From contig CAYPMR010000018.1 of assembly GCA_964411665.1 (NCBI GenBank), positions 1 through 55,887 on the forward strand: a DNA stretch of 55,887 nucleotides, in the 5' to 3' direction. Below the pieces are notes generated by a model, which worked only from the letters and a program-made list of their open reading frames with translations, ran no database searches and was not told where the DNA came from. Position 1 is the stretch's first letter. Each line of letters opens with the position of its first letter. Positions 35,999 to 44,172 of this stretch are shown here, piece by piece. Made by a program: the position numbers and the translations under genes. The DNA is from CALFCE01 sp964411665. GTDB lineage: Bacteria > Pseudomonadota > Gammaproteobacteria > Granulosicoccales > Granulosicoccaceae.

Positions 35999-36738
35999 AT
36001 GAAAACAGAACAAATTAATATTGATCAGATAGGAAATTCGACATCAGTTGTATCAAAAGATTTGCTGAAAATGTCACGCAGGGATTTGCTCAAAAGAACC
36101 ATAGCCATTAGCGGCAGTTTTGCAGTGGGTGGATCTTTTCTGGCAGCGAGTGATGCTGCCTGGGCAATGGAACTGAAATCGCTGACACCGGAAGCAATGG
36201 CTACCTTGACGCAGGTAGCTCGCGATATTTATCCCCNNNNNNNNNNNNNNNNNNNNNNNNNNNNNNNNNNNNNNNNNNNNNNNNNNNNNNNNNNNNNNNN
36301 NNNNNNNNNNNNNNNNNNNNNNNNNNNNNNNNNNNNCTGACACCGGAAGCAATGGCTACCTTGACGCAGGTAGCTCGCGATATTTATCCCCATGACAGCT
36401 TTCCGGATGCCTTGTACGCTGCCGCAGTAAAGGGCCATGATGAGACTGCTTCAGGTGACGCGGATTTCAAGACGATGATTGAAGACGGTGTTGCCATGCT
36501 CGATCAAAAAGCAGGTGAAACCGGTAATGCCAATTACCTCGCAGTTGGATGGGAGTCTGATCGTGTCGCAATATTGCGTAGCATTGAAGATTCAGACTTT
36601 TTCAAAACCATGCGTGGCGGTTTGGTTGTCAGCTTGTACAACCAACCGGCGGTTTGGGAGAAGTTAGGGTACGAAGGACCATCCTTTGACAAAGGTGGCT
36701 ATCTCTACAGGGGGTTTGACGATATCGAATGGCTGTAG
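35999..36738 (+). CDS. Tat-exported gluconate 2-dehydrogenase subunit 3-like protein (sequence interrupted by N gap)
   Basis: Small subunit of a membrane-associated GMC-type dehydrogenase. The N-terminus has a long n-region and a twin-arginine motif (SRRDLLKR, about residues 26-33) before a hydrophobic core. The rest (LTPEAMATLTQVARDIYP, DSFPDALYAAAV, and RGGLVVSLYNQPAVWEKLGY) matches the gluconate 2-dehydrogenase subunit 3 family. A 100-N gap lies inside, but the 55 bases before it are repeated exactly after it; collapsing the overlap gives an uninterrupted 194-residue protein in one frame. GGAGG lies 4 nt before ATG 35999. The GMC partner gene begins 49 bp downstream. Confidence 0.88.
36182..36391. 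repeat. Identical 55-bp sequences flanking the N gap (assembly overlap)
   Basis: Bases 36182-36236 and 36337-36391 are identical over all 55 positions and abut the gap on each side. This is what two contigs sharing an unmerged end overlap look like after scaffolding, and not a biological duplication. Confidence 0.9.
36237..36336. other. 100-N scaffold gap
   Basis: Exactly 100 consecutive N, a placeholder length. The flanking overlap shows that the real missing length is probably zero and the gap should be closed by merging the ends. Confidence 0.97.
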
Positions 36739-36787
36739 GCATACATTCGACATAAACCAAACCTAAAATATATTGTGGAGAAAAGTT

Positions 36788-38356
36788 ATGAGTGCACCAT
36801 TTGATGTTAATGATGATTCTGTTGTAGTGGTTATAGGAACAGGCGCCGGCGGTGGCGTTTTGTCAAACGAACTGGCACAAAAAGGTATTAGCGTTGTCGC
36901 ACTCGAAGCAGGCGGCCGTCACTTACCTGACGATTATATCAATGATGAATGGCCAAGCTTCGGTCAATTGGCGTGGACTGATATGCGCACCACTTCCGGT
37001 AGCTGGCAAGTGGCTCAGGATTTCCCGAATTTACCCGCCTGGATCGTCAAGGCAGTAGGTGGTTCAACAGTTCACTGGGCCGGCGCGTCTTTACGACTTC
37101 AAGAGCATGAATTTCGTATTAAATCTGAATACGGTGAAATAGAGGGTGCCAATCTGCTTGACTGGCCACTGACACTCGCTGATTTGGAGCCTTACTATGA
37201 CAAGGCTGAAGACAAACTCGGTGTTACACGTACCAACGGCATAGAAGGATTACCTGGCAACAATAATTTCAAGGTAATGAAAGCCGGCGCGGATAACATG
37301 GGTTACAAGGAATGCCACACTGGGCGTATGGCAATAAATTCCAAAGTCCGCCATGGGCGAGCTTCCTGTCAACAACTGGGATTCTGTTTTCAGGGTTGCA
37401 AGATGGGCGCGAAATGGTCATCTGCCTATGTCGATATACCGCAAGGTGAAGCTACGGGTAATCTTGAAGTCAGAGAACATGCACATGTCCTGAAAATTGA
37501 GCACGATGATAGCGGCAAGATCAGTGGTGTCTTGTATGCTGATAAGGATGGCAATCAAATCCTGCAAAAATGTCGTGTTGCCTGTGTAGCTGGTAACTCG
37601 ATTGAAAGCCCCCGATTGTTGCTTAATTCTGCATCAACCATGTTCCCTGACGGTTTGTCTAATTCGTCTGGCATGGTCGGCAAGAACTACATGCGTCATA
37701 TGACTGCTTCTGTCTATGCATCTTTTGAGAATCCTGTGCATATGTATCGCGGTACGACTATGGCCGGTATTATTACCGACGAATCAATAAACGACCCCAG
37801 TCGTGGATTTGTCGGTGGTTATGAAATGGAAACGGTTTCAATTGGTCCGGCGTTTACTGCCGCCTTTTTGAACCCGGGCGCATGGGGCCGAGAATTTGCT
37901 GCCACCATGGACAGCTATGCCAATTTAGCCGGTATGTGGCTTGTTGGGGAGGATATGCCACAAGAGAAAAACGGCATTACCCTGTCTGAGGAGAAAGACC
38001 AGTTTGATATGCCGGTCGCGAACGTGCATTTCGATGATCATGAGAATGACATCTCTATGCGCAACCATGCTTATCAACAAGGCAAGGCTTTGTATGACTC
38101 GGTTGGTGCCACAAACACCTATCCCACGCCACCCTATCCTTCAACGCACAATCTCGGTACCAACCGAATGAGCGAAAAACCGGAAGATGGTGTGGTTAAT
38201 GGATTCGGGCAGAGTCATGACATCAAAAATCTGTTCGTCTCTGATGGCAGTCAATTTACAACGGGCGGTGCTGAGAACCCGACGTTGACAATAGTGACAC
38301 TGGCTATTCGTCAGGCTGACTATATTGAAGAGCAGATGAAGTCAAAAGCTATTTGA
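36788..38356 (+). CDS. GMC family oxidoreductase (membrane-bound dehydrogenase large subunit type)
   Basis: A 522-residue flavoprotein of the glucose-methanol-choline family. The FAD motif VIGTGAGGGVLSNELA is at about residue 15, followed by VALEAGG, the GGSTVHWAGASLR loop at about 90, and the C-terminal STHNLGTNRM with the likely catalytic His and NLFVSDGSQFTTGGAENPTL. GGAG 7 nt before ATG 36788 sets the start. Lacking its own signal, it probably rides through the Tat system with the subunit-3 partner encoded just upstream. The cytochrome c subunit that usually completes such dehydrogenases is not adjacent. Substrate: a sugar, polyol or related alcohol. Confidence 0.92.
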   Translation: MSAPFDVNDDSVVVVIGTGAGGGVLSNELAQKGISVVALEAGGRHLPDDYINDEWPSFGQLAWTDMRTTSGSWQVAQDFPNLPAWIVKAVGGSTVHWAGASLRLQEHEFRIKSEYGEIEGANLLDWPLTLADLEPYYDKAEDKLGVTRTNGIEGLPGNNNFKVMKAGADNMGYKECHTGRMAINSKVRHGRASCQQLGFCFQGCKMGAKWSSAYVDIPQGEATGNLEVREHAHVLKIEHDDSGKISGVLYADKDGNQILQKCRVACVAGNSIESPRLLLNSASTMFPDGLSNSSGMVGKNYMRHMTASVYASFENPVHMYRGTTMAGIITDESINDPSRGFVGGYEMETVSIGPAFTAAFLNPGAWGREFAATMDSYANLAGMWLVGEDMPQEKNGITLSEEKDQFDMPVANVHFDDHENDISMRNHAYQQGKALYDSVGATNTYPTPPYPSTHNLGTNRMSEKPEDGVVNGFGQSHDIKNLFVSDGSQFTTGGAENPTLTIVTLAIRQADYIEEQMKSKAI

Positions 38357-38368
38357 TGATAGGAATGT

Positions 38369-38405
38369 CGAAGATCAGTCCAGACAGGGCTGATCTTCGA
38401 TTTAA
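38369..38405 (+). terminator. Terminator hairpin after GMC gene
   Basis: CGAAGATCAG (38369-38378) pairs perfectly with CTGATCTTCG (38390-38399) around an 11-nt loop, followed by ATTTAAG. It sits 12 bp past the GMC stop and before the convergent yceI gene, so it may serve both. Confidence 0.8.
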
Positions 38406-38424
38406 GCAATTTTAGGAATTAAAA

Positions 38425-39018
38425 TTACTCTGCTTTCATTTCGGTATTGATAGTGATCGCAATAGGACCTGTGCTGAAACCGCCAACGTCGAATTCCTGG
38501 TGATCAATTTCAGTTGATGCGTTGAAAGCAACCCAGTCACCTTTATAGTAATCAATGCGTCCACCCAGAGGGTGTTTGCCGTTAAGCGTCATTTCAGCCT
38601 GCAGAACGACTGATTTGGTCACCCCGTGTATGGTCAGATCGCCAGTTATAGCCATCTTGGTATCGCCGTCCATCTCAACTGAAGTGCTTTCAAAAGTAAT
38701 GGTCGGGTAGGTTTCTACCTCAAGAAAATCTTCATTTTTCAGATGATCATCCAGTGCACCGAAACCGCTGGAGAGACTGTCTGTTTGAATTTCAACGCTG
38801 ACACTAGAGTCAGCGATATTTTCAGCCAGATTCAATACAGCTTTTGACTCAGTAAATTCACCATTCTGGCGAGTAATACCGACATGACTCCAACCGAAAA
38901 GCACTTCTGTGTGCCCCTGATCCGATACATAGGTCTTATCAGCAAGTACCGCTGACGAGCTAACGGCTACCAATGCCGCAGCAGTAATGCTGGTTAATCG
39001 TGAAGTGGATATGCGCAT
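38425..39018 (-). CDS. YceI family periplasmic protein
   Basis: A 197-residue exported protein of the YceI family, a lipocalin-like beta barrel that binds isoprenoid-type lipids. The Sec signal peptide ends near VLADK (about residue 27). The sequence alternates beta strands typical of the family (HTEVLFGWSHVGITRQNGEF, DLTIHGVTKSVVL). Family members are often induced by stress or acid; the exact role is not known. Monocistronic by layout. Confidence 0.93.
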   Translation of the reverse strand: MRISTSRLTSITAAALVAVSSSAVLADKTYVSDQGHTEVLFGWSHVGITRQNGEFTESKAVLNLAENIADSSVSVEIQTDSLSSGFGALDDHLKNEDFLEVETYPTITFESTSVEMDGDTKMAITGDLTIHGVTKSVVLQAEMTLNGKHPLGGRIDYYKGDWVAFNASTEIDHQEFDVGGFSTGPIAITINTEMKAE

Positions 39019-39185
39019 AATTTCCGTCCTGTTTATGGATTTTGCTTGTTAGATTTTGTTTGTAATTTGGTCGAACCTTTGTCTGTTAGTCGACCATTTA
39101 GTTCCTGACCCGTATAAGATCGGGAGAAAAACACTCAGTAACTTTATTCGAACTGAGTTACAACTCAGCTACAACCGAGATACAG

Positions 39186-39704
39186 CTAACCGGTCTGGCT
39201 TTGTTTTGCTTCTGATTTTTCCAGCTTCCAATGGGGCCGCGGAAAATGACAAGTATATCCGTTTGGCACACGTACCAGATAGTCCTGATGCTCGGGTTCC
39301 GCTTCCCAAAAGTCGCCAACCGGCTCAAGCTCGGTCACGACTTTGCCTGGCCACAGACCGGATGCATTGACGTCGTCGATGGTCGCCAAGGCGATAGCTT
39401 TCTGATCATCATCGATGTAGTAAATGGCTGAGCGGTACGAGGGGCCTCTGTCATTACCTTGCCTGTCTGGCGTTGTTGGATCATGGATCTGAAAAAAGAA
39501 TTCGAGCAACTCTCGATAGCTTATCCGGGATGGCTCGAAAATAATCTCGATTCCTTCCGCATGGGTACCATGATTGCGATACGTGGCGTTTGGTACATCA
39601 CCTCCGGTGTAGCCAACACGGGTATCAACAACGCCGTGGAGTTTGCGTATCAAGTCCTGCATACCCCAAAAACAACCACCGGCAAATACAGCTCTGTTAG
39701 TCAT
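39186..39704 (-). CDS. msrA: Peptide-methionine (S)-S-oxide reductase MsrA
   Basis: A 172-residue MsrA that reduces the S epimer of methionine sulfoxide in proteins. The active-site motif GGCFWGMQ is at residues 8-15 (catalytic Cys about 10), and YTGGDVPNATYRNHGTHAEG follows. The frame opens further upstream inside msrB, but the ATG at 39704 matches the family start and lies 1 nt from the msrB stop, so the two are translationally coupled. The C-terminus is short and has no recycling Cys pair of the usual spacing. Confidence 0.95.
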   Translation of the reverse strand: MTNRAVFAGGCFWGMQDLIRKLHGVVDTRVGYTGGDVPNATYRNHGTHAEGIEIIFEPSRISYRELLEFFFQIHDPTTPDRQGNDRGPSYRSAIYYIDDDQKAIALATIDDVNASGLWPGKVVTELEPVGDFWEAEPEHQDYLVRVPNGYTCHFPRPHWKLEKSEAKQSQTG

Positions 39705-39705
39705 T

Positions 39706-40149
39706 TTACTGATTCTCCAGTTGTGACAGGTAATCACCATAACCCTGCTCTTGCATATCTTCTTTAGCCACAAAACGTAAGCAGGCAGAGTTAATACAAT
39801 ACCTTAAGCCCCCAGTAGCCGCTGGACCATCTGGAAATACATGTCCCAAATGGCTATCCGCATTGGTAGAACGCACCTCCGTTCTAGTCATACCGAGACT
39901 GGTATCGCTCAGCTCTTTTATGTTCGACTTTTCCAGTGGCTTTGTGAAGCTCGGCCAGCCACAACCGGATTCAAATTTGTCAGATGATGCAAATAGCGGC
40001 TCTCCTGATACTACATCAACGTAAATACCAATCGCCACGTGATCATTATATTCACCCGTAAACGGCCGTTCTGTGCCATTTTGCTGTGTGACCCGATACT
40101 GTTCAGGCGTAAGTTGTTCTAGCGCCTGATCCGTTTTCTTATATTCCAT
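39706..40149 (-). CDS. msrB: Peptide-methionine (R)-S-oxide reductase MsrB
   Basis: A 147-residue MsrB that repairs the R epimer of methionine sulfoxide. Motifs: SGCGWPSFTKPL, then LGHVFPDGP and GLRYCINSACLRF carrying the catalytic Cys. The two CxxC zinc motifs of many MsrBs are missing, so this is the zinc-free form. It is the first gene of the msrB-msrA pair, giving both stereospecific repair activities from one transcript. Confidence 0.96.
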   Translation of the reverse strand: MEYKKTDQALEQLTPEQYRVTQQNGTERPFTGEYNDHVAIGIYVDVVSGEPLFASSDKFESGCGWPSFTKPLEKSNIKELSDTSLGMTRTEVRSTNADSHLGHVFPDGPAATGGLRYCINSACLRFVAKEDMQEQGYGDYLSQLENQ

Positions 40150-40506
40150 TATGCCCTCTATTAATGCGCTCTTTTACATTCAAATCAACTGGAATCCATG
40201 ATTGGAATTTAAGTAAATTATACGATAATGGGGCAATATGGTAAGCAAAATTGAGGCAAGAAGCGGAACAATGCGCAGAGTCCGGGCAGAGTCGCTGATC
40301 ACAAATGGAAGTTATAACCAGCAAAAACGTATTGTAATATCAGAGTCGGGAACAAATTCTTGTCAATTCGGTCGAAACTGAACGCGCTCCGCTACTTGTT
40401 TGTTCTGCAAGCGTCAAATCGCACGTTCAGGGTGATGGATTGATATACAGTGAGGCGACGATTGCGCTCGAACATCTTCTAACTTTTTACACAGCAAGGA
40501 TCACAC
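40150..40506. other. Intergenic region between msrB and MBL gene 2
   Basis: About 357 bp separating divergent genes. It must contain promoters for both directions. I see no credible reading frame, RNA gene or clear palindrome; short frames here lack ribosome binding sites. Confidence 0.5.
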
Positions 40507-41469
40507 ATGAGTAAATTAAATCGCAGAGAATTTTTGGCGTCAGCTGCCGGCGTCTCCGCCATGGGACTTACTGGCTCATTTTCGTTCCTACCTGCAGTTC
40601 ACGCAGGTAGTTTGCGAGACAAAGGATACCATTCCTGGAAAGTCGGATCGGACATAGAAGTTATTTCAATTTACGATGGTATCTGGAACAAAGCTCACGA
40701 TGAAAGCTTTATTGGCGGTGTGTCAATAGAAGAAACCAAGGCGGCCTTGCGTAAAGGCGGTATCGATGACAGCTCTATACCTATTGAATTTACTTACACC
40801 ATAGTTAAATCTGGTGGCAAAACGATTCTTGTAGATTCTGGAACGGGCGGCCAGCTGGCGCCTAGTGCAGGCCTTGGTGTTAAGGGCATGGCTGCAGCAG
40901 GCATTAAGGCAGAAGACATCGACATGGTACTGATCTCCCATTTCCATCCTGATCATATTTTTGGTCTGATGGGCAAGGGAGACAATGCTCAGGTTTATCC
41001 TAATGCAGAAATAATGGTCGGTGAAACAGAATTCGCCTTCTGGACACAGGACGGTTTGATTGAAAAGCTTCCTGAACGCCGTAAAGGACTGGCGAAACGT
41101 ATACAGGCAACTTTTCCTGAATGGAAAAACGTGTCGAAATTTGGAAGCGATCAGGAACTAGCACCCGGGATTCGCTCTGTGGATACTTTCGGCCACACTG
41201 CTGGTCATACGGCATTCCACCTGGCATCCGGTGATGATCAAGCGATGCTCGTTGGTGACATCATCAACCTCCCGGCTCTATTCCTGGCTAACCTTGACTG
41301 GCAGCTTGTCTTTGATGCGGACAAAGATATGGCAACTGCTACACGAAAAAGTGTAGTTGAACGTGCAATTGCTGAAGACATCACGATAGCCGGGTATCAC
41401 TTTGGCTTTCCCAACGCTGGCAAGATCAAGAAAGATGGCGACAGCCACGTTTTCGAGCCCAAGGCGTAG
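40507..41469 (+). CDS. Tat-exported MBL-fold metallo-hydrolase (paralogue 2)
   Basis: A 320-residue near-copy of the protein encoded at 25870-26835, alignable over its whole length without large gaps. It has the same Tat signal (NRREFLAS), the same metal motif at the same position (SHFHPDH, His145 to His150), GHTAGHT and GYHFGFPN. The ATG follows AAGGA by about 8 nt. It is a single gene bounded by divergent msrB and the convergent glycan operon. Two copies 14 kb apart suggest duplication followed by adoption into separate contexts; both probably hydrolyse related periplasmic substrates. Confidence 0.92.
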   Translation: MSKLNRREFLASAAGVSAMGLTGSFSFLPAVHAGSLRDKGYHSWKVGSDIEVISIYDGIWNKAHDESFIGGVSIEETKAALRKGGIDDSSIPIEFTYTIVKSGGKTILVDSGTGGQLAPSAGLGVKGMAAAGIKAEDIDMVLISHFHPDHIFGLMGKGDNAQVYPNAEIMVGETEFAFWTQDGLIEKLPERRKGLAKRIQATFPEWKNVSKFGSDQELAPGIRSVDTFGHTAGHTAFHLASGDDQAMLVGDIINLPALFLANLDWQLVFDADKDMATATRKSVVERAIAEDITIAGYHFGFPNAGKIKKDGDSHVFEPKA

Positions 41470-41497
41470 ACGTTTAAGAAACGTTACACGATATGGC

Positions 41498-41527
41498 CCA
41501 TCATCCTCGCGCAAGCGGGGGTGATGG
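41498..41527. terminator. Palindrome/bidirectional terminator after MBL gene 2
   Basis: A 13-bp stem (CCATCATCCTCGC, 41498-41510, with 41515-41527; two G-T pairs) closes a GCAA tetraloop. It abuts the stop of the convergent deacetylase gene. Sequence and placement echo the palindrome after the first MBL gene. Confidence 0.75.
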
Positions 41528-41528
41528 A

Positions 41529-42302
41529 CTAGCTATCAGCACACTCCATCATCGAACAAAAACTCACGTTACTGGATTCACGCAAAACCTCAACCAACTT
41601 ATCAAGTAATTGATATTCTTGTTCGTGCGTATGCTCATGATGCAGCATGATCCCTACACAAATATCTTCTTCGGTACGTGTATCCAGCCGAGAGGTCAAG
41701 ATTTTCGTTGTATAAGCCATAAGCGCTTGATCATCAAGGCGCTCGCCTTTAGTTTTCTTTAGCCAATCAACATCTACATCAAGTGTGCTTAATCCGTGCC
41801 CATCACTGTTTAAAGCATCAAGCGGCGTAGAGCCTGAAATTCGGGATAAATACTTAAAATGGCTCTTTTTAAGTGCTGTAACAGTATCATCAGTGCAACG
41901 ATTCCAAGGCGGTGTAAAGACAGGATCAACTGCATTGCCAAAATGCCGTTGTAGCTGAGCTAAACCGCGTGAAATGTCATTGTATTGTTGCTCATAGTCT
42001 CTGTCCGAACCGAACTCACATCCCCTGCCTTGCTGTTGATGATTTTCGTGAGTGTAACCATGCTGATGAATATGTACCTTTGAGTATTCATCGTTAATCC
42101 ATTTGGATATAAGTGATACCGAATCTCTATCCATCTCCTGTGGAATGACAGCTATGTCCAGTGGTAACTGACGATCCTTGAACCACAGACACATTCTTTC
42201 CAATTGCGTATCTGCCCAACCACCATCATCATTGCGAAAAAATACCTTTACAGGACAAGTGCTACTGCTCAGCACATCAGTTAATGATTCAAAGTAAGTC
42301 AT
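41529..42302 (-). CDS. Polysaccharide deacetylase family protein
   Basis: A 257-residue NodB-homology protein. The metal-binding acid motif is FRNDDGGW at about residue 22, the His pair is in VHIHQHGYTHE at about 76, and FTPPWNRC around 130 carries the Arg-containing motif 3. A late GIMLHHEHTH supplies the likely catalytic His. It has no signal peptide, so it is cytoplasmic and probably acts on a glycan or lipid-linked sugar intermediate. It is the last gene of a six-gene minus-strand glycosyltransferase operon (42 bp after the preceding gene). Confidence 0.85.
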   Translation of the reverse strand: MTYFESLTDVLSSSTCPVKVFFRNDDGGWADTQLERMCLWFKDRQLPLDIAVIPQEMDRDSVSLISKWINDEYSKVHIHQHGYTHENHQQQGRGCEFGSDRDYEQQYNDISRGLAQLQRHFGNAVDPVFTPPWNRCTDDTVTALKKSHFKYLSRISGSTPLDALNSDGHGLSTLDVDVDWLKKTKGERLDDQALMAYTTKILTSRLDTRTEEDICVGIMLHHEHTHEQEYQLLDKLVEVLRESSNVSFCSMMECADS

Positions 42303-42344
42303 GATTTGTAGTTAATTCTGCCTGTGCTTTTATAATCACATTTC

Positions 42345-43544
42345 TTACATTTGGGATAAGAGTCTGTCGATGATATTGACCGATTTTTTTGCCCCATTGA
42401 AATTGATGGTTTGACTGCCAGTGTTTACGCCAGGATTAGTGTCAGCTTGAGCGTTATTCAAAGTATCAATGGCGTTAATCAAATTTTCTGCGGTCAAATC
42501 TTTGGATAAAAGCAGTTGATAACTTTGACGTTTTGCCAGGCTTTGCGCCCGCAGTGTTTGCTCTGTTTCGCCACCACTGTCAAAAGGGATCAAAACACCG
42601 GGCGTGGCAGCTTGAAGTAGATCAATAGCCGTATTATAGCCGCACATGCTTACCGAACAGCTGCAGTTTGTTAATAAAGTTCGAAAATCTTTACGTACTG
42701 GTTCAATACAAATATTGGTCGAGCGAGCCATATTTTTCAACTGATCAATCTGGCTTTTGTTATCGCTACCACCAACCAATATATGCCAATGCCAGCCTGT
42801 CATCTGGGCTGCGGCATGTACTGCCGTTTTGTATATGTCCAAACCGACAGAACCACTGCCCGCACTAACGACTATGTTTACGGTTTTATCTGTAACCAAT
42901 GTCGATTCAGCATCGATTTGTGTATCACTTTTTATTTTTGAATCAAAATCAAATTCTGGTGAAACAAATCCTGTGTAGCATAATTTATCCTGGAGTGATC
43001 TTGATACAGGCCAGCTCGCTGACAGATCAATAATTTTCTCGTCTGCATGAACCAGTACAGCGTCGTAATATCTGGAAATCAATTCTTCAGTTTTTTGTGC
43101 CTTTTTTTCGCTTGATGGAGGAGCAAGAATATCTCGTACTGATGAGAGCACCAACGTGCGCTTGGGTAAAGTCTGGATAGTATCGAGCAGGCTGATGAAT
43201 TCATTACGCAGAACACGTCTCCCGAATGGGAATAGCTCCGTAATGACAGCATCTGTATCAAGTTTACGTATAAGACGGTTCAACTCTTCACTGCGTTTAT
43301 TCATATAGGCTGAATCTATTGGCCTACCCCCAGGTTGCAATAGACTAGTGAAATTGGTGCCGTCTGATTTTATTGCTGGTAACTGAACAAGATTGATATG
43401 CTGTGTATCAAAATGCTCGACCGGTACACCTCCGCTAATAACAGTGACATCGCCCCCGGAATTTTTAATTGCATTACCAAGATTAATAGCACGACGCAAA
43501 TGCCCAGCACCCAGTAGATGCGTTACGACTATCGCGATATTCAA
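42345..43544 (-). CDS. Glycosyltransferase, GT-B fold (MurG/GT28-like)
   Basis: A 399-residue GT-B glycosyltransferase. The N-terminal acceptor domain begins with IAIVVTHLLGAGHLRRAINL, whose G-x-GH-x-x-R loop is typical of MurG-like enzymes; the C-terminal donor domain has VVSAGSGSVGLDIYKTA and SMCGYNTAIDLLQAATPGVL, the usual nucleotide-sugar site. It is related to the first gene of the operon (46558-47778). Its start overlaps the preceding gene by 4 bp (ATGA). Donor and acceptor sugars are unknown. Confidence 0.85.
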   Translation of the reverse strand: MNIAIVVTHLLGAGHLRRAINLGNAIKNSGGDVTVISGGVPVEHFDTQHINLVQLPAIKSDGTNFTSLLQPGGRPIDSAYMNKRSEELNRLIRKLDTDAVITELFPFGRRVLRNEFISLLDTIQTLPKRTLVLSSVRDILAPPSSEKKAQKTEELISRYYDAVLVHADEKIIDLSASWPVSRSLQDKLCYTGFVSPEFDFDSKIKSDTQIDAESTLVTDKTVNIVVSAGSGSVGLDIYKTAVHAAAQMTGWHWHILVGGSDNKSQIDQLKNMARSTNICIEPVRKDFRTLLTNCSCSVSMCGYNTAIDLLQAATPGVLIPFDSGGETEQTLRAQSLAKRQSYQLLLSKDLTAENLINAIDTLNNAQADTNPGVNTGSQTINFNGAKKSVNIIDRLLSQM

Positions 43545-44149
43545 GACGAATTACCTTTGTCATCTCGTTCTACCAAACGAACTACAGCTGGATCCGCCAG
43601 TTCAAGTGATTGATTTTCGGAAGACACATGAAGTACATATAACCTGTTTCGTTTTATTCTGAAAGGTGCTCTACCTTTAAAATGCCAGTCATACGCTACT
43701 GCCAATAGTACGCGCATGACTCCCATGTGGCACACAGCTATACTGTTCTCTGACAATTGCATAGCCCATTTGACGACGCGATCGCGGACTTCAGCGATGC
43801 TTTCGCCACCCGGAGGTTTGAATTGCCAACCCCAGTGCTCTATCGATTTAAAGCCAGTCGCAGGATCTGCAAGAAGTTCTTCTGCTCGCTCACCTTCCCA
43901 TTCGCCCCAGCACATTTCTATCAAATCATCTACAACAATTGGCTGTCGTTCAGTTAGCACAGTGGCAGTTTGATGTGCTCTGCTTAACGGACTACTGAAC
44001 AAGGTTGCATGCTGCCAGTCTTTGGGCAATTCAAAAGATGCTAATGTCTTTGCAGACTCCTCTGTAATGGGAATATCCGTATTGCCCTGGATTCGACCGG
44101 CATGGTTCCAGGCAGTATGACCGTGGCGCAACAGTGCGAGTTTAACCAT
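43541..44149 (-). CDS. Histidine phosphatase family protein
   Basis: A 202-residue member of the phosphoglycerate-mutase-like histidine phosphatases. The phosphate-accepting His9 is in LLRHGHTAWN, Arg and Ser contacts are in FSSPLSRAHQTA, the acid is in MCWGEWEGE, and the second His is in VCHMGVMRVLL. In a glycosyltransferase operon it most likely removes phosphate from a sugar or sugar-lipid intermediate, as GmhB or CobC-like enzymes do in other pathways (inference). It overlaps the next glycosyltransferase gene by 4 bp. Confidence 0.88.
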   Translation of the reverse strand: MVKLALLRHGHTAWNHAGRIQGNTDIPITEESAKTLASFELPKDWQHATLFSSPLSRAHQTATVLTERQPIVVDDLIEMCWGEWEGERAEELLADPATGFKSIEHWGWQFKPPGGESIAEVRDRVVKWAMQLSENSIAVCHMGVMRVLLAVAYDWHFKGRAPFRIKRNRLYVLHVSSENQSLELADPAVVRLVERDDKGNSS

Positions 44150-44172
44150 AGAATTGCCTGATTCGATCTGTT

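Noticed and set aside
36074..36438. Minus-strand frames running through the N gap
   Set aside because: They are artefacts of translating N and lie antisense to the subunit-3 gene.
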